From positions 124,001 to 188,000 of the forward strand of contig CAZAQV010000003.1 in the NCBI GenBank assembly GCA_964487255.1: a stretch of DNA of 64,000 nt, in the 5' to 3' direction. This DNA comes from CAZAQV01 sp964487255. Lineage in GTDB: Bacteria > Myxococcota_A > Polyangia > Polyangiales > CAZAQV01. How positions within the stretch are numbered: position 1 is the stretch's first letter; every line of letters starts with the position of its first letter. The notes beneath the pieces are model-generated. The model made no database searches and was not told the origin of the DNA. It was given only the letters and a program-made list of their open reading frames with translations. Shown here piece by piece: positions 26,031 to 33,889 of the stretch. A program made the translations under genes and the position numbers.

Positions 26031-26755
26031 ACGACAGTAAGCAACCGTGTCTATTGAGCATCATCGTCCTCGCCTACAATGAGGCAGACAATGTGCCAGT
26101 CACGATGGTCGACCTTCGTGACTGGATCCGCAATCAGCCGGAAACGCAGGACAATCCAAACGCTATCGAAGTCATATTCGTTGACGATGGCTCAGACGAC
26201 GACACGGCGAACGAGGCACGCGCCGCCCTCAATGGCATCTCCTTTACAGTGGTCCGCCACGAAGCAAACCGTGGCATGGGAGCGGGCATCAAGTCGGGCA
26301 CCCTGCGCGCACGTGGCGAACGCGTGACCTTCATGCCTGCCGACGGCCAAATTCCCACCGAGGCGATTCGCACTTTACTTGACGCAGCCGACTCGGACAC
26401 GGACATCGTCTTTAGTGTGTACGATCGTCGAGACGACGGGCTCGACCGCAAGCTCTTGAGTCTGGGAGTACGCACCCTGATCTTGCTCGTTCATGGCGTA
26501 CGGATGCAGAGTGATGGTCCATATTTGTTCCGGCGCAAGCTGCTTGACCCGGCTCAGCTGGAGTCGGACACGTTCTTCTTGAATTTCGAGTTTCCCATAC
26601 GTGCATTGAGTGCTGGGCTGCGAACCAAAGTCGTCACCGTTGAATGCCGGCCGCGCTACGCGGGTAGTTCGAAAACTGCCAATGCACGCAAGGTCTGGGG
26701 AGTCGGGCGAGAGCTTCTCGCCCTCCGTTGGCGCAACCTGCGCTCGAACCACTAG
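26027..26755 (+). CDS. GT2-family glycosyltransferase (DPM1-like)
   Basis: A 242-residue cytoplasmic or membrane-associated glycosyltransferase. The GT-A fold is shown by SIIVLAYNEADNV at the N-terminus, VIFVDDGSDDDT, the donor-binding helix EANRGMGAGIKSGTLRARG and MPADGQIPTEAI, the metal-binding DxD-type site (DGQ variant), as in dolichol/polyprenyl-phosphate mannosyl- or glucosyltransferases. No C-terminal transmembrane pair is present. I start at 26027, where ATGA overlaps the acyltransferase stop; the frame is open further upstream only as an out-of-frame read of that gene. It ends 4 bases inside the convergent sigma-54 activator gene. Confidence 0.88.
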   Translation: MNDSKQPCLLSIIVLAYNEADNVPVTMVDLRDWIRNQPETQDNPNAIEVIFVDDGSDDDTANEARAALNGISFTVVRHEANRGMGAGIKSGTLRARGERVTFMPADGQIPTEAIRTLLDAADSDTDIVFSVYDRRDDGLDRKLLSLGVRTLILLVHGVRMQSDGPYLFRRKLLDPAQLESDTFFLNFEFPIRALSAGLRTKVVTVECRPRYAGSSKTANARKVWGVGRELLALRWRNLRSNH

Positions 26756-27675
26756 AACGTTGGAGCCGACCCGTTTCCCCGATAGCGGCGTGCGAGTCTG
26801 TCCCGTAGCGTCTCTCTAGGAACGCCAAGCTTTCGCGCTGCTGCAGCGACGTTGCCGCGCGTCTGCCGGAGCGCTTCCTCAACAGGAAGTCCGAGCACCG
26901 GCATCATCTGGGTGGAGAGTTCTGCGATTGCCTCTCGGACCAGCAGACCGTCTATCACTCCTCCCTGCGCATGTAAGACCGCCAGGCGAAGGACACTTCG
27001 AAGCTCGCGCACGTTGCCCGGCCAGTGGTGAAGTCGCAAGGTCTGCAGAGCGTCCGCGCTTAGCTTCAGTGCTTCGTCCACCCCCAGCCGTCGTACGAAG
27101 TGGGCCGCCAGAGCTCCGATGTCTTCAGGCCGATGGCGAAGTGCGGGTACGACGACGCGTGCGCCAGCGATACGATAGTAAAGGTCCTCGCGAAAGTGTC
27201 CCTCGTGCACCAGTGACCGAAGGTCGCGGTGTGTCGCGCAGATCAGTCGTACATCGACTCGTTTCGTCCTCGCACTCCCCACGGGCACGTAACTGCCACT
27301 ATCGAGTACCCGCAACAGCTTTGCTTGAAGCTCAAGCGGAAGCTCCGCCACTTCATCGAGGAATAGCGTTCCGCCGTGCGCTCGCTCAAAGTAGCCCGCT
27401 TGCCGGCGCACAGCACCTGTAAACGCCCCCCGCTCGTGTCCGAAGAACGCACTTTCCGCTAGACCCGCAGCGATGGCTCCGGCATTGACTGCCACAAACG
27501 GCCTTCCGCACCGCGGCGATCCACGGTGCAGTGCGCGTGCCACGTGCTCCTTACCTGCACCCGAAGGTCCATGGATCACCACCGAGACGGTCGTTGGCGC
27601 CAGGCGGGCACACTGCTCTTTGACTTTCACCATGGCCGGAGAGGCCACAACCCACTCGTCGCATTTTTCTCGCAT
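26752..27675 (-). CDS. Sigma-54-dependent transcriptional activator without a sensor domain
   Basis: A 307-residue enhancer-binding protein of PspF-like layout. Only about 25 residues precede the AAA+ domain. Walker A is HGPSGAGKEHVARALH, the sigma-54 contact loop GAFTGA is intact (HERGAFTGAVRR), Walker B is GGTLFLDEVAELP, and R-finger region motifs FREDLYYRI and WPGNVRELRSV follow. The C-terminus is a Fis-type helix-turn-helix (NVAAAARKLGVPRETLRDRL). I chose the ATG at 27675, preceded by AAAGG at a good distance, over an in-frame TTG at 27735 that lies inside the neighbouring gene. With no receiver or ligand domain, control must come from a partner protein or from expression level. Confidence 0.9.
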   Translation of the reverse strand: MREKCDEWVVASPAMVKVKEQCARLAPTTVSVVIHGPSGAGKEHVARALHRGSPRCGRPFVAVNAGAIAAGLAESAFFGHERGAFTGAVRRQAGYFERAHGGTLFLDEVAELPLELQAKLLRVLDSGSYVPVGSARTKRVDVRLICATHRDLRSLVHEGHFREDLYYRIAGARVVVPALRHRPEDIGALAAHFVRRLGVDEALKLSADALQTLRLHHWPGNVRELRSVLRLAVLHAQGGVIDGLLVREAIAELSTQMMPVLGLPVEEALRQTRGNVAAAARKLGVPRETLRDRLARRYRGNGSAPTF

Positions 27676-27710
27676 GCGACCTTTATCGCCGAACACGTAC
27701 TCGTGTTGCT

Positions 27711-28574
27711 TCAAAGCGGCGTGCTCTTGCGCCAACCGCTCGCGTCGAGAAACGCGCGCCCGTCAGTCGCAAGCTTCAATAGGTGTGAGAGCAACGAACG
27801 CTCAGCCAACGGCCAAAACGCCTGAGGCGTGTCGGCATAACAGAGCGGTAGCAGCTCTTGGAGACTGAGCGCTTCCTCGCGAAGCGCTCTGGCAATGCGA
27901 CGTTCGCGGGCCAGCCTGTGTTTTATATAATGACTGAAGATCTGTCGCTCGCGCGCAATAGGTTCCCCGTGCGCCGGGTACACCCAAGATGCGTCGAGTC
28001 GCGCCAGGCGTCCAAGGCTCTCCAAGTAGACCCCCATATCGCCATCGACGGGATCGACCAGAATCGTGCCGATACCAGCAACCATATCCCCGGCAATGAG
28101 GCGCCCGTCCTCCGGACGAAAGAGGCACAAATGCCCGGGGGCATGGCCAGGCGTGTGCATCGAAACCCAATTCGAAAAAGGTTCTGGCAATGGGCCGGCT
28201 TCGAGTTGCACGCGAGTGCTGCGAGGATCGACAGCAATTCGTTCGTGTGTTAGAGGGTGCGCCCACACCGGCAGCGGCTTTTGCCTGCTCATAGCCAACA
28301 GCCCTCCCACATGATCGGCGTGGTGGTGGGTCGCAAAGTAGCCTTCAAACCGAAGCCCTGACTCCTCGAGTTGATGCATCAAAGCAAGGGCACGCCGAAC
28401 TTCGTCAGCAAACTCCGAAGCAGGCTCAACCCAGAGCGCCCTGCGCGACCCGAGCAGGTACGCATTGGTGTGTGTTGCAGGAGGAAGCGTGGGGGTGCGG
28501 AGCGGGAACCTCAGCAGCCCGCTCGCGCAGCGCTGAACGCCTTGGAGGTCCGGTATGTCGTCCAGCGAGATCAT
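27711..28574 (-). CDS. Metallo-beta-lactamase-fold hydrolase, LACTB2-like
   Basis: A 287-residue hydrolase. The metal site is complete: THHHADHVGG (HxHxDH), HTPGHAPGHL (next His), IAGDMVAG (bridging Asp) and YPAHGEPI (last His). The C-terminal 70 residues (ARERRIARALREEALSLQEL and SLLSHLLKLATDGRA) form the winged-helix-like domain seen in the LACTB2/RNase-type branch. Substrate may be a thioester, nucleic acid or small metabolite; the sequence does not decide. The ATG at 28574 was chosen because the fold starts soon after; the frame is open upstream into the divergent small lipoprotein gene. The sigma-54 activator follows 35 bases later on the same strand. Confidence 0.85.
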   Translation of the reverse strand: MISLDDIPDLQGVQRCASGLLRFPLRTPTLPPATHTNAYLLGSRRALWVEPASEFADEVRRALALMHQLEESGLRFEGYFATHHHADHVGGLLAMSRQKPLPVWAHPLTHERIAVDPRSTRVQLEAGPLPEPFSNWVSMHTPGHAPGHLCLFRPEDGRLIAGDMVAGIGTILVDPVDGDMGVYLESLGRLARLDASWVYPAHGEPIARERQIFSHYIKHRLARERRIARALREEALSLQELLPLCYADTPQAFWPLAERSLLSHLLKLATDGRAFLDASGWRKSTPL

Positions 28575-28620
28575 ACAGCAATCATAGTCCAAGGAGACGA
28601 TCCCTTGTACACTGCCGTCC

Positions 28621-28929
28621 GTGCGGTCATTGCTGTTCACATACCTGCTTCTCACACTTGGCTGCGGCCCGGCCATCGCGAGCCATGACGACTTTCGACG
28701 TATTCAACGAGCCGAAGCGAGTGTCGAAGAAGGGGTTCACATCGCCACCGATAACGCCCGAAAGTGCGACGAACGATGCGGCGGCCAGCAAAAAGCATGC
28801 GACGGCTCCGAGACGGTTTGCGAGATCGCCGACGACACCGGGGACAAGGACGCCCTGGCCCGCTGTCAGCGAACGCAGCGCCAATGCGAAGCAGCCGCAC
28901 TGCGCACGCGGCCGAGCTGCGACTGCTAG
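28621..28929 (+). CDS. Small Cys-rich lipoprotein
   Basis: A 102-residue protein from a GTG start. A short hydrophobic leader ends in a lipobox (YLLLTLGC, Cys15). The mature part is helical and Cys-rich (ARKCDERCGGQQKACDGSE, VCEIADD, CQRTQRQCEAAAL, PSCDC) with eight regularly placed Cys residues that would pair in the periplasm. It is divergent from the LACTB2-like gene (46 bases) and convergent with the sulfatase-fold gene. No named family recognised; the Cys spacing and leader argue that it is a real gene. Confidence 0.68.
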   Translation: MRSLLFTYLLLTLGCGPAIASHDDFRRIQRAEASVEEGVHIATDNARKCDERCGGQQKACDGSETVCEIADDTGDKDALARCQRTQRQCEAAALRTRPSCDC

Positions 28930-28951
28930 GCGCCCTTCGTCTCTCGCACGC

Positions 28952-31021
28952 TCATCGGGATTGCTCGAGCCGATCGATAGCGTCGCGGAGGGCTTGGCGC
29001 CCAGCGAGGTATCGCTCCTGCTCAAGCTGGCGACGAAGCGGTTCAAGAGCGCTCGCCGAACCATGCGCAGCTAGGAAATGGGCGGCCTCAACCCGCATGT
29101 AGCCATCCGCAAGCAACGCGATCGCGAGCGATTCTCCCTGCTCGGGACATCGAGAGAGTGCATGGAGCGCTCGATTGCGTAGGAACAGTGCCGCATGGAC
29201 ATCTTGAGCAGTGGCAAAGGCGCGTTCCGCTTCTGCGCAGCCAAACGTTTGGACCGAGCCGGGTTTCTGCGTTTGGGCCGCTTCAACGCTTCCGCGCAAC
29301 CAACCGAGGGTCTCGCCAATACGCTGAAGCGCCCACGGCTCCTCCAACGTGTGGGGATTCTGCTCTTTGCCATCGCGATCCAACAAAAAAACCTCACAGC
29401 GTGCTGAAGGGCCGTCACAAATTGCCTTCTCGAGACCACGACGCACTACGAAGCGGTCGTTGAGTGCTGCGATAAAACGTTCTTGAGGTAGCGTGTCTGG
29501 CCGTGACAGATCGTAACCAAACATACTGCTCTGCACGCTTCCTTTAACAGCCGCAAGGACCGTGGGCGCGATGTCGACCAACGATACCGGCGTCGTGGGC
29601 TTTGCGGCTGGAACATCTGCACCGAGCAGTAGCAGCGGCACATGCAGCTGCTCTCGGTAAAGCGTAGTGCCATGGTAGTACGAGCGATGTTCGCCAAACG
29701 CTTCGCCATGATCGGAGCTGACGAACACAATCGGTCGACGTGGGTGTGCGAGTAGCCAGTTCAAACATTCGTCCAGTTGCGCGTCGAGTTCGAAGAGTTC
29801 CGCTCGGTAGCGTTCGATGGGACTTTCGCCAAAGCGCGCCTGCTTAGGTTCGTATGGCTCGTGCGGATCCATCAAGTGCGCCCAGAAGAACAGTGGCCGA
29901 TCGTCGATTTCAATCGAGACTCTAAGCTGCTTACATACATCCTCGATCGACGTCTCATCGCCAATGCGCTGATCGAAGCCCAAATTTATCTCTTCGTATT
30001 TCGCAAGCACCCTTCGATCGACGGAAAAGATCGACGGTGGATAAACTGCGAGGCTCCGATATCCCATCTTCCGCAATCCATCGGCGAGCGTACGCTGCGG
30101 CAACGGAAGCTCCATCATGGCCGCGGCGTGCACCCATGTACCTGTATGCAAGCTTACAAGCGCGTAACTGCTGTTCGGGGTCGGCGTACTCGCTTGCGCG
30201 AAGTTCATGCCCCCTCTTGCGCGTGCAGCGAGGCGCGGCATCGTCCGGGGCTCAAGCATGTCGGCCCGGAATGCGTCGATCGTCAAAAGCACAACGTCTC
30301 GATTGCGCCAGTCCCAGGCGCTGGTCTTAGCTATCCGTTCGCGCGCTCGCGCTTGAACTCCGGCAAAGTGGTGAGGCCGACCAAAGGCGAAGATCTTCGA
30401 AGCGAAAGGCATGCCGGGTACTGCGAAATACAGAGCCGATACGACCCCGGTGATCAGAAAGCTCACGGTGAACACTGCGATGCTTCGCTTGGCCCCATGG
30501 GTCTGCAGACTGTGCCGATGGACACGGTACAGCAGCTCGGCCGCTAGCATGCATGTCGCGACGATCAGCCCAACATGAAACACTGGATAGAGGCGGGGTA
30601 ACACCCGTAGATCTGTGGCGAGGAGGACCCCAACACCAGCCACACTAACGGTGATTGCCACGCCTTTGCTAGCCCGGGCAAGCAACCACAGTAGCCCAAC
30701 AGGAAGGGCCAGACTCAACGCCAGCAACGGCCAACGCCATACGCTCGCGGAAATCGAGGGCCCGGAGGTGCAAGACAGCCCAACGATGAGGCCAAGCAGA
30801 CCCGCGAGCACAAGCATGGGGCGATTTTGTACATCAACTGAGCGCGCCAAGAGAAAGAGCGCCGACAACCCCGCCCCCAACAGTGCCCCCGGAAGCGTGA
30901 GAAGCGCAAAAGTCGACAAGGTTAGCGAGCGGACCAACAGAAGTGCAAGCGCGTCGATGAGACCGCACGCCAACGCGACCAAGCCCAGCCCACAGAGTAT
31001 GGATTTTACGGACGGACGCAT
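28952..31021 (-). CDS. Membrane-anchored sulfatase/phosphoglycerol-transferase-fold protein with HEAT-like tail
   Basis: A 689-residue protein. Residues about 1-235 contain a bundle of transmembrane helices (e.g. ILCGLGLVALACGLIDALAL, FTVSFLITGVVSALYFAVP). The alkaline-phosphatase-superfamily domain (about 250-540) has the metal Asp in VVLLTIDAFRADML, FFWAHLMDPHEPYEP and VFVSSDHGEAFGEH. Where a sulfatase would carry the CxPxR formylglycine motif this protein has TPTPNSSYA, so a Thr or Ser nucleophile, as in LtaS/OpgB-type phosphotransferases, is more likely. The last 90 residues resemble HEAT-like helices (SLAIALLADGYMRVEAAHFL). The ATG at 31021 lies 7 bases after recG, suggesting co-transcription. 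It probably modifies an envelope polymer or lipid. Confidence 0.85.
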   Translation of the reverse strand: MRPSVKSILCGLGLVALACGLIDALALLLVRSLTLSTFALLTLPGALLGAGLSALFLLARSVDVQNRPMLVLAGLLGLIVGLSCTSGPSISASVWRWPLLALSLALPVGLLWLLARASKGVAITVSVAGVGVLLATDLRVLPRLYPVFHVGLIVATCMLAAELLYRVHRHSLQTHGAKRSIAVFTVSFLITGVVSALYFAVPGMPFASKIFAFGRPHHFAGVQARARERIAKTSAWDWRNRDVVLLTIDAFRADMLEPRTMPRLAARARGGMNFAQASTPTPNSSYALVSLHTGTWVHAAAMMELPLPQRTLADGLRKMGYRSLAVYPPSIFSVDRRVLAKYEEINLGFDQRIGDETSIEDVCKQLRVSIEIDDRPLFFWAHLMDPHEPYEPKQARFGESPIERYRAELFELDAQLDECLNWLLAHPRRPIVFVSSDHGEAFGEHRSYYHGTTLYREQLHVPLLLLGADVPAAKPTTPVSLVDIAPTVLAAVKGSVQSSMFGYDLSRPDTLPQERFIAALNDRFVVRRGLEKAICDGPSARCEVFLLDRDGKEQNPHTLEEPWALQRIGETLGWLRGSVEAAQTQKPGSVQTFGCAEAERAFATAQDVHAALFLRNRALHALSRCPEQGESLAIALLADGYMRVEAAHFLAAHGSASALEPLRRQLEQERYLAGRQALRDAIDRLEQSR

Positions 31022-31028
31022 CGGCGCA

Positions 31029-33413
31029 CTACCCAGCCTCCTCAAGCACGACTGTGCGCTCAGCCCGGGCAAGCGCGCGACGGGCCCCTTCGAGCCCGTC
31101 CCCTTCAAGTTGTGCGTCCTCTGCGAGGAGATCCGCGGCTATTGCGCGTGCATCGGCAAGCAGCGGCAAGTCGTGCCGCAGGTCAGCAAAGCGAAAGCCC
31201 GAAAGCCCCGACTGCTGCTTTCCAAACACTTCACCCGGCCCACGGAGGCGCAGGTCTTCTTCGGCGATAACGAAGCCATCGCTGCTCTTGCACAGAACAT
31301 CAATGCGCGCCTTCGCTTCCTCAGTCTTCGCGTCGTGGACGAGCAAGCAAGCACTTCGCTGTCCCGCTCGCCCCACCCGACCACGAAGCTGGTGAAGCTG
31401 CGCGAGACCAAAACGTTCGGCATTCTCAATGAGCATTGCATTGGCGCCCGGAACGTCGACACCAACCTCAATAACCGTCGTCGAGACCAGCAGCTGCGCT
31501 TCGCCAGACACGAACGCATCCATGGCTGCGTGACGTTCGTCGGAGCTTTGCTGTCCATGCATGAGTTCAACGCGAAGTTCGGCAAAACGCTCGCGCAGCT
31601 CGGCACACACCGTCGTCGCGTCGCGCAAGTCATGCGCCTCAGAGGGTTCGATGGCGGGACAGACGACAAACACCTGTCCACCGTGCTCGATGGCTCTTCG
31701 CGCCTGTCGGTATGCTTCATCCCGCTCAGCTTGCTCGTACGCACGTGTTAGCGGCGGGGTGCGCCCCGGCGGCTTTTCGTCGAGAACACTAACCCGCAGA
31801 TCCCCATAGAGCGCGAGCGCAAGGCTGCGGGGAATCGGGGTCGCTGTCATCACAAGCAGATGGGGATCGCGCTCTCCCTTACTCGCAAGCCGCAGTCGTT
31901 GCGAGACACCAAAACGATGTTGCTCGTCGACGATCGCGAGTCCGAGTTGTCGAAAGGCGACCTTGTCGTTCAAAATCGCGTGGGTGCCCACGACGAGGTC
32001 AAGGCTCCCGTCCGCAAGCGCGGCAAGCGTCTTCTTACGATGCGAGGCCCGAGCACCGCCAACCAACAGCGCCGTCCGAAGTCCGAGAGACCGCACGACC
32101 GGTGCGAGGGAACGCATGTGCTGCTCTGCGAGAACCTCAGTCGGAGCCAACAGCGCGACTTGTGCGCCCGCGGAAACGGTGTGGGCCGCGCTGAGAATGG
32201 CGACGGCTGTCTTTCCGGCGCCCACGTCACCCTGGAGCAAGCGCCGCATCGGTTGCTCGCGGCCGAGGTCCGCCGCAATCTCTTCGACACAACGCGTTTG
32301 CGCCTTTGTCAGCTCGAAACCGAGCGCCCGAGTCGCGTCGCTCCGCCATGCACTTCCGCGCGGGGAGAGAGGGGCAGCGCATAGTTCTCGCTGGGTGAGC
32401 TTTCTCGCCTCAAGTGCAAGCGACAGGATAAAGAACTCCTCAAGTGCGAGGCGCCGGTGGGCATCGCTTCGACCCACATTGAGTTTGTCTAAAGCGGTAT
32501 CGTCGAGGCTCGAATCAGGCTCATGAAGTGCTCGCAGTGCATCTCGGACCGAGCCACGTTCGGAGCGAGCCTGCACCGGCAGTGCTTCAGGCCATTGGTC
32601 TAGGTACTGCGCCAACGCCAGCTCGATAGCCTTTCGTAGGCGAGCGGGAGGGATGCCACTGACCAGAGGGTAAACCGGGACAATCCCCCGACCCGGCTCG
32701 TCGCCGTCTGCGAGCTCGGTCACGTCGGGGTGCGCCATCGATGCAACGCCCCGATATTCGTCGACCATCCCAGACACCAAAACGCGCTGGCCAGTACGCA
32801 AACGCGAAGCCACCCAGTGCGAGCGGAACCACACCAGGCGAAGAAGCGCACGTCGACCCGGCGGCTCGCCCGGAAGCGGCTCAAGCGAGACTTCGACACG
32901 GCGTTTTCTGCCACCGCCCATGACCCGAGTGGAACTGACAACACCCACACAAAGCGCTCGCTCACCCGGTTCTACCTGCGATATGGGAGTCGTCGACCGT
33001 TCATCATCGTACCGGCGCGGGAGAAAGAGAAGCAGGTCGAGAACGTCGTAAATACCTTTGGCCGCGAACGCTTGCTTGGCGACCTTTCCTATCCCCGGAA
33101 GCGTATCGACGGCTGGCGCACGCGTGGAGGCCGCCGCACCGAGCGCGCCCTTCTTTGCGACACCACGGCGTGAACGACGCCGCTTGCTCTTCGCCACCTC
33201 GGGCCCGTTGGCAACGACTTCTTTGCTACTGAACTCACGCAGAATCCGCGCCGCTTCGCGGGCCCGACGGATTGCTCTCTTCTCGGCGACCAGGAGCTCG
33301 GCTTCTTTCCGATAGCCGAGTGCGGTCAACTGCTCCGCGATCTCCCTCGCGGTTTCGTCACCGCCCTGCCCCACACTCAACTCGGATAGCGCGCGCCGCA
33401 GAGCAGGCGTCAC
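31029..33413 (-). CDS. recG: ATP-dependent DNA helicase RecG
   Basis: A 794-residue branch-migration helicase for stalled forks and Holliday junctions. It begins at a GTG that overlaps the greA stop (GTGA). The N-terminus (about 1-115) is a basic, poorly conserved extension (KSKRRRSRRGVAKKG). The wedge/OB domain follows (DLLLFLPRRYDDER, RALCVGVVSSTRVMGGGRKR). The helicase core has Walker A RLLQGDVGAGKTAVAIL near residue 390, motif II LAIVDEQHRFGV near 490, motif III VMTATPIPRSLAL, and motifs V-VI QLLVSTTVIEVGVDVP and LHQLRGRVGRAGQ. Length is slightly above the usual 690-780 because of the N-terminal extension. Confidence 0.96.
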   Translation of the reverse strand: MTPALRRALSELSVGQGGDETAREIAEQLTALGYRKEAELLVAEKRAIRRAREAARILREFSSKEVVANGPEVAKSKRRRSRRGVAKKGALGAAASTRAPAVDTLPGIGKVAKQAFAAKGIYDVLDLLLFLPRRYDDERSTTPISQVEPGERALCVGVVSSTRVMGGGRKRRVEVSLEPLPGEPPGRRALLRLVWFRSHWVASRLRTGQRVLVSGMVDEYRGVASMAHPDVTELADGDEPGRGIVPVYPLVSGIPPARLRKAIELALAQYLDQWPEALPVQARSERGSVRDALRALHEPDSSLDDTALDKLNVGRSDAHRRLALEEFFILSLALEARKLTQRELCAAPLSPRGSAWRSDATRALGFELTKAQTRCVEEIAADLGREQPMRRLLQGDVGAGKTAVAILSAAHTVSAGAQVALLAPTEVLAEQHMRSLAPVVRSLGLRTALLVGGARASHRKKTLAALADGSLDLVVGTHAILNDKVAFRQLGLAIVDEQHRFGVSQRLRLASKGERDPHLLVMTATPIPRSLALALYGDLRVSVLDEKPPGRTPPLTRAYEQAERDEAYRQARRAIEHGGQVFVVCPAIEPSEAHDLRDATTVCAELRERFAELRVELMHGQQSSDERHAAMDAFVSGEAQLLVSTTVIEVGVDVPGANAMLIENAERFGLAQLHQLRGRVGRAGQRSACLLVHDAKTEEAKARIDVLCKSSDGFVIAEEDLRLRGPGEVFGKQQSGLSGFRFADLRHDLPLLADARAIAADLLAEDAQLEGDGLEGARRALARAERTVVLEEAG

Positions 33414-33880
33414 TGGAAGACGACGTCTTGGATCTCGTAAATGCGAATACCCTTGGGTGCTTTCACCCGGACCTCGTCCCCGATCTCGCGATTGATGAGC
33501 GCGCGCGCCATCGGCGAGGTGATCGAGATCGTACCGCCTTCGATATCAGCTTCCTCGGATCCCACGATCTGATACGTGACGATGTTGCCGGTGTCGATGT
33601 CCTCAAGTGTCACCGTCGCTCCGAATTTCACCCTATCGCCACTGAGCGTGGTCGGGTCGATCACTTCAGCCGCTGCGATCTTCCCCTCCAGGTCGCGAAC
33701 GCGCGCCTCCATCAACCCCTGCTTCTCCTTCGCAGCGTGGTATTCGGCGTTCTCTTTGAGGTCGCCATGCTCTCGTGCCGTCTCGATTTCTTGCGAAACT
33801 TTTAAGCGCGAAGCCTTGAGTTCAGCCAGTTCTTGGTTAAGCGCAGCGAGCCCCGCCGGTGTCATTGGATACTTGTCCAT
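33410..33880 (-). CDS. greA: Transcription elongation factor GreA
   Basis: A 156-residue factor that enters the RNA polymerase secondary channel and stimulates cleavage of backtracked RNA. The N-terminal coiled coil (about 1-75) carries the conserved acidic tip EHGDLKENAEYHAAKEKQ. The C-terminal FKBP-like domain includes VKFGATVTLEDIDTG, ITYQIVG-type VTYQIVGSEEAD and SPMARALINREIGDEVRVKAP. It is 9 bases after carB and overlaps recG, so all three are read from one transcript. Confidence 0.97.
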   Translation of the reverse strand: MDKYPMTPAGLAALNQELAELKASRLKVSQEIETAREHGDLKENAEYHAAKEKQGLMEARVRDLEGKIAAAEVIDPTTLSGDRVKFGATVTLEDIDTGNIVTYQIVGSEEADIEGGTISITSPMARALINREIGDEVRVKAPKGIRIYEIQDVVFQ

Positions 33881-33889
33881 ACAACAGAC

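Noticed and set aside
27288..27305. Sigma-54 promoter-like GGGCACG-N-CTGCC
   Set aside because: It lies inside the coding sequence of the sigma-54 activator and does not precede a gene.
30615..31751. 378-codon open frame on the plus strand opposite recG and the sulfatase-fold gene
   Set aside because: It lies entirely antisense to two well-supported genes and its translation has no domain, only Arg/Ser/Thr-rich composition typical of an antisense read of GC-rich genes.
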